DNA of 64,000 nucleotides. Source: Mycobacterium marseillense (GTDB taxonomy: Bacteria; Actinomycetota; Actinomycetes; Mycobacteriales; Mycobacteriaceae). A program made the translations under genes and the position numbers. The notes under the pieces were generated by a model that saw only the letters and a program-made list of their open reading frames with translations, was not told the DNA's origin and searched no databases. The stretch covers positions 1,674,001-1,738,000 of the forward strand of contig NZ_AP022584.1 in assembly GCF_010731675.1 (NCBI RefSeq). The letters run 5' to 3'. Each line of letters opens with the position of its first letter. The first letter of the stretch is position 1. Below are positions 18,325 to 25,872 of this stretch, in pieces.

Positions 18325-19377
18325 CTATCCAGTCGCCTCGCGGATGTAGTGGCCGATCTGACGCAGCGAGCGGGTGGCTTCGGGGATCATCGGCGCGGCG
18401 AGTTGGAAGACGTGGATTTGGCCCGGCCACACCTGCACTTCGACTGGCACGCCGGCGGTGGCCAGTCGTTGAGCCGCCAGCTGCGCGTCGTGGAGCAACA
18501 CCTCGCGACCGGACACATGGATCAACATGGGCGGCAAGCCCGGTCGGATGTGGTCGAGTGGCTCGTAGAGCGCGTCGGAATGCCCGGTGGCGGCGGGGTG
18601 TGCTGCGGCGCGGGTGATCAAGGCGTGGAAGGCCTCGAAAGCTCTGGGCGGAAACATCGCGTCCGAGCCGATGTTGGGGTGAGCCGTTTTGGGTTGGGTG
18701 GCCAGTTGCAGCAGAGGTGACATGGCCACCATCGCTGCCGGCCGCTCACCGCACGCGAGGAGGCGTTGGGCCAGCGTCAGCGCCAGATAACCGCCGGCGG
18801 AATCGCCGGCCAGCACGATCTGGTCGGGCTCGTAACCCTGTCGGCGCAGCCACGAGTAGCCGTCGTAGCAGTCGTCGATCGCCTCGCCGATCGAATGTTT
18901 GGGAATCTTGCGGTAATTGGGCACCAGGACGGGGCTGTCGGCGAAGCTGGACAGCATGCTGACCAGCCGACCGTGCGAGTGGGCGCCGCAAGTGAGGAAG
19001 GCTCCGCCGTGCAGGTACAGGACGGCCCGGTGGATGCCGTCGGCCGGTAGCACTCCGGCGGCGCGGACCAGCTGCGCGGTGCAGTGCGCCAGCCCGACGC
19101 CCGTGCGCACCGTGCCCGGTGGCGGCGTGATGGCGCGGGCGGCGATCTCGACGGCGCCCCATGGCCACGGCGCCGAGGGCAGGTGGCTGCCCACGCTCAA
19201 TGCCGGGCGGATCATCAGTCGGGCACTCAGCGAGGCGATGCGCCCAGCCATGCTCGGACCGTCCTGGAGAACGTCAACGACGACGTCCGCGCGGAACGCG
19301 GACCGCCGCGCTTTTCGTGCCCTGGGTGCTCCTAGACCGGGGCGCGGTGAACCCGGCATCGCGGCGGGTGCGGTCAT
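18325..19377 (-). CDS. Alpha/beta hydrolase, hormone-sensitive-lipase type (Lip-family esterase)
   Basis: A 350-residue esterase/lipase. The oxyanion-hole motif LHGGAF is near residue 125 and the nucleophile elbow GDSAGG near residue 191. The C-terminal half supplies the Asp and His (the latter in GQIHVFQL near residue 321). It likely hydrolyses short acyl esters. The ATG at 19377 is one base past the stop of the membrane-protein gene, so the genes are tightly linked. Confidence 0.88.
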   Translation of the reverse strand: MTAPAAMPGSPRPGLGAPRARKARRSAFRADVVVDVLQDGPSMAGRIASLSARLMIRPALSVGSHLPSAPWPWGAVEIAARAITPPPGTVRTGVGLAHCTAQLVRAAGVLPADGIHRAVLYLHGGAFLTCGAHSHGRLVSMLSSFADSPVLVPNYRKIPKHSIGEAIDDCYDGYSWLRRQGYEPDQIVLAGDSAGGYLALTLAQRLLACGERPAAMVAMSPLLQLATQPKTAHPNIGSDAMFPPRAFEAFHALITRAAAHPAATGHSDALYEPLDHIRPGLPPMLIHVSGREVLLHDAQLAAQRLATAGVPVEVQVWPGQIHVFQLAAPMIPEATRSLRQIGHYIREATG

Positions 19378-19378
19378 G

Positions 19379-19699
19379 TCAACGCTTCCACGCCGGGGTC
19401 ATCGGTTGCCCTACGCCCCAACCGATTTCACGTGACGTTTGCGCCGAGAGCGGCCACGGGCTCGTCGTGCCGGCCGCCTGCCGATCACGACGCTGCCAGA
19501 CAGCAGCACGTCCCCGCGCGATCGCTTGGCGGCGTCGCCTGCTGCCGTAGGCGATCAGGCCCGCCGCTGCCGAGGAGCCCGCGCAGATGGCGGCGGTGAC
19601 GCCGAAATCGATCAGTCGACCATTGATCAACATGAGGAGCGCGTAATCACCGGCCACCACCGCGACAAACAGGGAGGCAACGCGTAGCCCGGTCATCAT
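19379..19699 (-). CDS. Small membrane protein
   Basis: A protein of about 106 residues with two predicted transmembrane helices (ASLFVAVVAGDYALLML and FGVTAAICAGSSAAAGLIAYG), then a basic, unstructured tail. The function is unknown. The start ATGATGA overlaps the stop of the Cys-rich gene upstream, so translation is coupled. A longer reading upstream would run entirely over that gene and is rejected. Confidence 0.6.
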   Translation of the reverse strand: MMTGLRVASLFVAVVAGDYALLMLINGRLIDFGVTAAICAGSSAAAGLIAYGSRRRRQAIARGRAAVWQRRDRQAAGTTSPWPLSAQTSREIGWGVGQPMTPAWKR

Positions 19700-20184
19700 G
19701 ACAATCCCTCGGGCCCGATCGGACGCACAGCGAAGACGCTGCGCAGGTACCCAGTGGAACGACCGCAGGTCGCGCACACCGGGCGGGTGCCGCAGCGGGA
19801 CGCCATCTCGCGCTTGTCGCCCACGTACGTCGCCATCGCCCATCGCACAGTGGCCAGGCAGTCTTGACAGAGCGTTTCGACGACGTCGCCGTCCGGGCTC
19901 AGCCCCATTTGGTCACAGCCGTCAATGGCGTGTATCTCGGCGACCGCCACCGCAGGGGCACCGCATGTGGTGCCGGTCGCCAGCCCCTGGGCACTGCAGA
20001 TGGGCTGCAACGCGTGAAGTTGGTCCTCGATCGCCGGGATGACGTCCAGCCCGGCGATTCCGTTGCGGCGCGCCCAGTGCCGGGCAGATGCAGCGGCGTC
20101 CCGTAGCCGATGCAGCAGCCATGGTGTTCGCGCGGCGCCGGAGCCGTAAGCGGCAGGCGATCGTTGAAATTGGCGAGGCTTCAT
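19696..20184 (-). CDS. Cys-rich putative zinc-binding protein, operator-4 run
   Basis: A 162-residue protein. The N terminus is basic. The middle has scattered cysteines (TTCGAPAVAVAEIHA, then TLCQDCLATV) and the C-terminal half ends in a zinc-ribbon-like CATCGRS. The order of Cys blocks (C-x-x-PA, E-x-H, C-x-D-x-L, CxxC) resembles the protein at 45019-45444, which is also next to an operator copy. The function is unknown. The ATG at 20184 follows GGAGAAAGACAG. Confidence 0.65.
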   Translation of the reverse strand: MKPRQFQRSPAAYGSGAARTPWLLHRLRDAAASARHWARRNGIAGLDVIPAIEDQLHALQPICSAQGLATGTTCGAPAVAVAEIHAIDGCDQMGLSPDGDVVETLCQDCLATVRWAMATYVGDKREMASRCGTRPVCATCGRSTGYLRSVFAVRPIGPEGLS

Positions 20185-20273
20185 CTGTCTTTCTCCACTT
20201 CGTGGCGATGGCGTTCCGCGGTGATCGATACACCCGGGCCGTCCACCTTCATCACGACCCGTTGCTCGCTCAT
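20181..20273 (-). CDS. Possible 30-residue peptide upstream of the Cys-rich gene
   Basis: An open frame of 30 codons starting MSEQRVVMKVDG whose TGA overlaps the ATG of the Cys-rich gene (ATGA). It has no clear ribbon, membrane or known domain. A 14-codon frame from GTG at 20315 ends in a TGA that overlaps its own ATG, giving a chain of coupled short frames. It could be a real leader peptide or a remnant of a lost first gene. Confidence 0.35.
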   Translation of the reverse strand: MSEQRVVMKVDGPGVSITAERHRHEVEKDR

Positions 20274-20358
20274 GCGGCCCGAACACCGATCCCAGAAAAC
20301 GTGGTGGGCTCCACGTACCGTCCGCCCGCCAGTTGTTAGGCCAGCATTAACCGACGTG

Positions 20359-20400
20359 GGATGAGTGGGCATCGCCCGGCGAACTGATTCACCCGGGTGA
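20359..20400 (-). promoter_or_regulatory. Composite palindromic operator, copy 4
   Basis: TCACCCGGGTGA is at 20389-20400. On the minus strand, after 11 bp, block B is GGGCGATGCCCACTCATCC (20377 down to 20359), and TGCTGG starts at 20346. The region past block B is alike with copy 3 at about three quarters of positions for some 40 bp. It points at the Cys-rich protein, membrane protein, esterase and PPE run. Positions 20401-20628, up to the regulator gene, show nothing else. Confidence 0.82.
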
Positions 20401-20628
20401 TTTGCCGCGTATTGCGGGCGTCACGAGCGGCCAAGCGAAACGACGCTTCGAGGTAGGTATTCGCGACCTCCTGCCGCCGTGCATGGGCGAGCAGCCATTT
20501 GCCCAGAGGATGCGCGATGGGAATCGGGCGGCGGTCACCCGCTCATCGTGTTGCCACAGGCCCAGGGACGCCGGGCTTCCCGATGATGATTGTGGGCCAA
20601 TGATTTTCGGCCGACGAGCGCAAGAACG

Positions 20629-22420
20629 TTAGGCGATGCCGTAGTCGTTGATCTTGCGGTAGATGGTCGCGCGGGACATTCCCAGGGCGCGTGCCGCCTC
20701 TTGTTTGTTGCCGCCGTTGTCCTGAAGGCTGCGGACGATCGCATCGCGCTCCAGAGCTTCCATCGGAGTCAGCTTGCGACGTGTGACGGACCGGCACTCC
20801 GGTGGCAACTTGTCGACGTTGATGACGCCGGATCGTTGGCGGGCAACGGTGTCCGTCAGGACCCGACGCAGCTGCGAGACGTTGCCCGGCCACGGCAACC
20901 TGCTCAGTTGCCGCATGGCCTCGGGCGCCAGCACCACATCGGCGCCCCGGGTGATCTCGCGCAGCAGCAGCGGCACGAGGTTCCTCGAGGTCGTCAATCC
21001 GGTGTCGCAACGCGGGCACGGTGACGGTGTGGGTGAACAGCGGCAGTAGCTGTTTGATCGGTGCGGAAACAGCCGCGGAACTTGTGGTGGCTGCGATCCA
21101 CCCGTGACCTGAGCGCGCGGCCAGCATCGACGCGATCGCTTCGAGTATGTCCGTGTCGATGTCATCCACGTCGGCGATCACCACCGCGAAGTCCTCATCG
21201 GCGGCCACTGTCGCCAGTTCGGCGACGAAAGACGCGGCGCTCGCGAAGGTTTCGGAGCGCATCACGCGGATCGTTCGGTCCGGCTTCACATACTGTCCGA
21301 CCGCCTGCGCCAGCTTTGCGCGGCCGGATCCCTTCTCTCCCTCGATCATCACCCACTCTCGGTCGCGGCAACACTGCCGTACCTGCTGGCAGCAGTGCAG
21401 CCAGGCGCTATTGCGACCCGCCAGGCCAGGGATGTAGGTGGGCGCCAAGCGGCCTGTTTGACGCGATCGTGAGCCGTCCTCGCCGGAAAGATCAACGCGG
21501 AAAACGACATTGGGGCAGCCGGCGCGGGTCGTCGACCGGTCGGCGGCAGTGATTTTGGCGACGTGTCCCCTCGGCAGAACAACCAGCGCGGTGCCCGACA
21601 GCGTGGAGGTGACCAGATCCGACGCGTGTTCCAGCAGCGCGGTCTGCTCGTTCCCGTCGAGCGTGCGACGCAGGTAGGCGTTCATCAACACCACATCGCC
21701 GCCGATCGCCAACACGCCGCCCGAATATCGCCGTGCCTGTTGCAGATAGGCTGCCAGAAGTGCCGTCTCGCTCTCATGAGCCACCGCGCGCATGCGATCC
21801 TCAATGTGGCGACTGGTGCTGGTAGCCAGCGCGAGCAGCAGCGGATCGGATCGGTCGGCGAGACAGCTCAGATTGACGGCGCCGATGAGTCTGCCCGTCA
21901 GCGGATCACGGATCGGTGACCCCGCGCATGCGAAACCGGTGAACATCGCGACGTAGTGCTCGCTGCCTCCGATGAACGTGGGCTGTCCGGTTTCCAGGGT
22001 CGTGCCTATCCCGTTGGTGCCGGCCACCTCTTCAGCCAAGCTATAGCCCGGTGCGAGGCTCACCGTGTCCAACGCGTCGAGGATGGACACTGCCGCAGCG
22101 GTCCGATCCACGACCACACCGTCAGCTGAGGTCAGGACGACGCTGACATCTTGCGCGGCCAGGTCAACAGTGACGCGCTGCAGCACCGGCGCAGCCGCGC
22201 GCGCCAGGCGCGAACCCCTGTCGGGTTCGCGCACATAGGGCAGCTCGACCTGGTCGGGGTGAACTTGCAGGGCCTGGGACCGACGCCACGAATCGAGGAC
22301 GCTGGGCCGCAGAATGTCCTCATCGAGCGAGCGCATAACGTCAAGGGATTCCACGGGCAGGAAAGTTTCCCTGGCCTGCTCGAGTTCGGCCGTGCGGCGC
22401 GCCTGTGCACCCATCCCCAA
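20629..22420 (-). pseudogene. AcoR-like GAF/AAA/Fis regulator with a frameshift
   Basis: A regulator of the acetoin-type activator family: an N-terminal GAF-containing sensor half, a central AAA-like domain, and a C-terminal Fis-type helix-turn-helix (NKQEAARALGMSRATIYRKI). The N-terminal frame (from 22420) loses homology after HRIDDL. The rest, starting RNLVPLLL, continues in another frame to a stop at 20629. The total of 1,792 bp is one base over a multiple of three, consistent with one inserted base near 20979-20991. The Walker A is degenerate (GEKGSGR, Lys lost) and there is no GAFTGA loop, so it is not a sigma-54 activator. Confidence 0.75.
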
Positions 22421-22656
22421 CTACCTCGACTCCGGGTCACCGTCGCGAAGCGGCGGGCTGGCACCCGTCGACCGTGAGCGGAGACTTGGTGTCCCTTCGC
22501 TGCAGCAGCAAACTTTTATCTGCTTCGGCGATTACCCTACGCGCGCGACGGTGGCGTTGCTCAGACGAACCGACACATCCGCCCGGAGCCGAGCGGAAAG
22601 ACCACGACGGACCGTCCACCGCCGTCTCACTTTGAGACACCCGTTCACCTCATGTT

Positions 22657-22766
22657 GAGACGCTCATCATCCGCGTTCGGCGATGTCATGAGTTGGCAGG
22701 AGCCGATACATCGATCCAAAGAGGAGAAATACGGTGAGCGGGCACAGCATGAGCGCGGATCACGAG
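22657..22766 (+). repeat. Leader repeat shared with the third LuxR gene
   Basis: From GAGACGCTCATCATCCGC through the GTG start and 11 codons, this stretch matches 29001-29112 upstream of the MalT-like gene with few mismatches and a 2-base length change. It holds an interrupted inverted repeat with CTCAT and ATGAG arms (about 22661-22691) that may be an operator. It also holds the ribosome-binding site AGAGGAG. The remaining intergenic sequence 22421-22656 shows nothing further. Confidence 0.7.
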
Positions 22767-25700
22767 AAAATCATGAGGTCCTTGGGGCTAGGGCCCGCCA
22801 GCAAAAGCGGGCGTGCATCGGGTGTAATTGCTGAGAACACTGATTCAGTCGGACGCGACGCACAGCGCGCGGGCCGGCGGGACACGCCTACACTGACTGC
22901 CAGCGCTAACGGTGGCGAGAACTGTGGATTACATAACGTGGATGTCCACCGCCCGCCTACATCACGTCGGTGGGGGGCGGTTCGTGTGAGTACCGCGAGT
23001 GCGTCGGGGCAGGTGCGCACACCGCCGATTCGGGGGCGGGCGGGCGAGCTGAAGGCGATCGATGCGCTCATCGCGGCGCTCGCTCAAGGGCGCGGGGGCG
23101 TACTGGTCATCGAGGGGCCACCGGGCATCGGAAAGAGCCGCTTGTTGACCGAGGTCTTGGCGCGCGCCGAGAAGGCCGGCGTCCGGGCGCTATTCGGCGA
23201 GGCCTTCGAGTACCAGCAGACGGTACCATTCTTCTCGCTGTTCATGGCGACCTTGCGCGCGGATCCACCCGTCGGTGATGCGGAGGCCTTGCGCCGCTTG
23301 GGCACTTCGGCCGATCTGCGCTACTGGGTGGTGCGCGATTTGCAAGCCGCCATACACGCGGCCGCGTCCCGAACGCCCTTGGCGATCCTGCTCGAGGACA
23401 TCCATTGGGCCGACAACGCCACCCTGATGGCACTGCGGTCGTTGGCCGCGACACGGCCGGATGTGCCGGTGCTGTGGGTGTTTACCGCGCGAACCGGTGC
23501 CGGCGGGCCGGTCGCTCGCGAAACGCTGACCGCGCTGGAACGCGAGGATGCCGAGTTTCTGCGGTTGACGGCCATGCCACCGAGCGCGGTCGCCGACATT
23601 GTGCAAGACGCCGTGCGAGCCAACGCGGATGCGTCACTCTTGAGTCTGGCCGACAAGGCGCACGGCAACCCGTTCCTGCTCACGGAGCTGCTGCGCGGAC
23701 TGGACGAGGAGGGCCGACTCGCGGTCAGCGGCGGCCGCGCCGGTGCCACCGGGGAGACGTTGCCACGACGGCTCAGCGACACCATGCAGCAACGACTCGA
23801 GCAGCTCTCCCCCGTTGCGAGCCAAGTCGTGCGCGTCGCCGCGGTGCTGCCCGACCGGTTCTCGGCCCGGCTGCTCGCCGCGATGCTGGAACGCCGTCCG
23901 GCCGCCCTGATATCGGCGGTCGAAGAAGCGGTCCGCGCCGACCTGCTCATCGAAGACGGTGAACAGATGAGGTTTCGCCACGACCTGCTGCGCGAAGCGA
24001 CGCGGCAGTCTTTGCCGCAGTCGCTGCGCCGAGCAATGGAGCGGCAATCCGCGAGCGTCATGCTGGACATGGGGGCGGCGCCCGAGGAGGTCGCAACCCA
24101 GCTCGCCCGCAGCGCGGAGGTGGGCGATCAGGCCGCGATCGCCGCGCTCCGCGAAGCCGCGCAGTCGGTGGCCAACAGCGACCCGGGCGCCGCATCGGAT
24201 TTGAGCGGGCGCGCGTTGGATCTCCAGCCGCCCCAAGACCCGGGACGCGGGCCGCTCGTGGCAGAAACGATCGTCCTGCTCAATCGGGCCACCCGCTACG
24301 AGGAGGCGGAAAGGTTGGCCGGCACCACCCTGTCCGCCGCGCTGGCGCCCGAAGAAGAGGCCGAGATTCTTCTCCGGCTCCGGACGCCGATCACCGACAC
24401 GACGACGCGGCACATCGAAGACAACCGCCGCGCCCTTCAGTTGCCTCAGCTCACCGACGTCACCCGGGCACGACATCAGGCGTGGCTGGCGTACAACCTG
24501 GCGATGTACGGCCTCCACGGACAGGACAGCGCGGCAGCCGACGAGGCGGCGGCGGCCGCGGCAACCACCGGCGATCTCGAGTCGAGAATGTTGTCCGGGG
24601 TGGCACTCGCCTGCCTCGACTGCGCAAACGGGTACGCGGGTCGCGCCCTGCGCCGCGTCGAGGAGATGCAAACCCTGCCGCCCGCGGGCGACATGACCGC
24701 CCACAACCTCGCCGCATGCCACCTGGCAAATCTGCTTGCCGTGGTGGGACGGCTGGAAGACGCCACAATGCTGGTCGCGAGCCGCACGGAGAAATCCCAG
24801 CACGAACACGACGGCATGGCGCTGCACATCTGGGCGCTGACGGCGGGGGTGGTGCAGGTGGCCGCGGGCCGGTTGTCGGCTGCCCGCACCACCACCGAGC
24901 GGCTGCCCACGCCCGAGCGGACGGGATCGACCTTCGTCACGGCGATGCGCATGTTCACCCTGGCCGAGATCGCGGCCCGCACCGACGACCGAACGTTGTT
25001 GGCAGCGACGATGGGCGAGGCGCGCGATGCGTACATCACCGGTTCACCGGCCGTACGTCGCGGGGCGGCGTGCGCGCTGGGGCTGGCGGCGTGGCAGCGC
25101 GACGACGTCCATGAAGCCCTGCGCTGGCTCGGCGGCGATATCTCGCTGGTCGTGACACCGTTCTTGCCGACGGTGTTGGATCAGCTGACCTTGACCGCGC
25201 GGGTGGCGTCGGCGGCCGGCGATGCCGGTCTGCGCGCGCGTCTCCTGGACGCCGTTGACCTGCTCGAACGCGAGCGGCCGCCGGTTCGGTTGTTCGCCAC
25301 GGTCGCGCAACACATTCGCGGGATTCTCGAACGTGATGCCCAGGCGCTGGTGGTTGCCGCGGAGTCGCTTCGCTCATCGCAGCGACCGCTTCTCTACGCC
25401 AGCGCGGCCGAGGACGCCGGCGCCGAACTGGCTCGCGCACAGCACAACGCCGAAGCACTCGACCACCTCAACGCCGCATTCGACACCTACATCGAGTGCG
25501 GGGCCACCGCCGACGCCCGCCGAGTCGGCCGCGCACTACGCCGGCTAGGCGTGGAACGCCGCATCGTCACCCACCCCAGGGCAAAAACGGGCTGGGACAG
25601 CCTCACCGAATCCGAACTCACCGTCGTCAACCTCATCGCCGAAGGCGCCACCAACCGCTCCGTCGCCCAACAACTGCAAATCTCCCCCCACACCGTGAAG

Positions 25701-25781
25701 ACCCACGTGCGCCATGCGTTCACCAAACTCGGCATCACCTCCCGCGCCCAATTGACCCAGCTCATGCGCGGCTCGGATTGA
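22734..25781 (+). CDS. Large AAA-ATPase LuxR-family regulator 1
   Basis: A 1015-residue LAL-type regulator. A disordered N-terminal extension (about 85 residues) precedes an AAA domain with Walker A GPPGIGKS near residue 130 and Walker B ILLEDIHWAD near residue 222. A long helical, TPR-like middle and a C-terminal LuxR helix-turn-helix (residues about 955-1012) follow. The GTG at 22734 has a good AGAGGAG site, but GTG at 22986, just before the part shared with regulator 2, is an alternative start. The last 455 bp are identical to the end of regulator 2. The signal sensed is unknown. Confidence 0.88.
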   Translation: MSGHSMSADHEKIMRSLGLGPASKSGRASGVIAENTDSVGRDAQRAGRRDTPTLTASANGGENCGLHNVDVHRPPTSRRWGAVRVSTASASGQVRTPPIRGRAGELKAIDALIAALAQGRGGVLVIEGPPGIGKSRLLTEVLARAEKAGVRALFGEAFEYQQTVPFFSLFMATLRADPPVGDAEALRRLGTSADLRYWVVRDLQAAIHAAASRTPLAILLEDIHWADNATLMALRSLAATRPDVPVLWVFTARTGAGGPVARETLTALEREDAEFLRLTAMPPSAVADIVQDAVRANADASLLSLADKAHGNPFLLTELLRGLDEEGRLAVSGGRAGATGETLPRRLSDTMQQRLEQLSPVASQVVRVAAVLPDRFSARLLAAMLERRPAALISAVEEAVRADLLIEDGEQMRFRHDLLREATRQSLPQSLRRAMERQSASVMLDMGAAPEEVATQLARSAEVGDQAAIAALREAAQSVANSDPGAASDLSGRALDLQPPQDPGRGPLVAETIVLLNRATRYEEAERLAGTTLSAALAPEEEAEILLRLRTPITDTTTRHIEDNRRALQLPQLTDVTRARHQAWLAYNLAMYGLHGQDSAAADEAAAAAATTGDLESRMLSGVALACLDCANGYAGRALRRVEEMQTLPPAGDMTAHNLAACHLANLLAVVGRLEDATMLVASRTEKSQHEHDGMALHIWALTAGVVQVAAGRLSAARTTTERLPTPERTGSTFVTAMRMFTLAEIAARTDDRTLLAATMGEARDAYITGSPAVRRGAACALGLAAWQRDDVHEALRWLGGDISLVVTPFLPTVLDQLTLTARVASAAGDAGLRARLLDAVDLLERERPPVRLFATVAQHIRGILERDAQALVVAAESLRSSQRPLLYASAAEDAGAELARAQHNAEALDHLNAAFDTYIECGATADARRVGRALRRLGVERRIVTHPRAKTGWDSLTESELTVVNLIAEGATNRSVAQQLQISPHTVKTHVRHAFTKLGITSRAQLTQLMRGSD
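25317..25771 (+). repeat. Perfect 455-bp direct repeat, copy A
   Basis: Identical base for base to 28216-28670 (offset 2,899). It encodes the end of the middle domain and the whole DNA-binding domain of LuxR regulator 1. The sequence on either side differs, including the codons just before the stop. Confidence 0.95.
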
Positions 25782-25872
25782 CCCGTAGCAAATCGCTCGG
25801 CGGCCAGGCACGGCCTACAATGACGTGCACTGCAACGGCAGTCCGCTAACTAAACCGTAGACAGGACACCCG

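Noticed and set aside
20271..20315. A 14-codon GTG frame as a gene
   Set aside because: Too short to support on its own; mentioned only as part of the possible coupled chain before the Cys-rich gene.
20979..22420. AcoR-like protein as a sigma-54-dependent activator
   Set aside because: There is no GAFTGA loop, the Walker A lysine is missing, and mycobacteria lack sigma-54.
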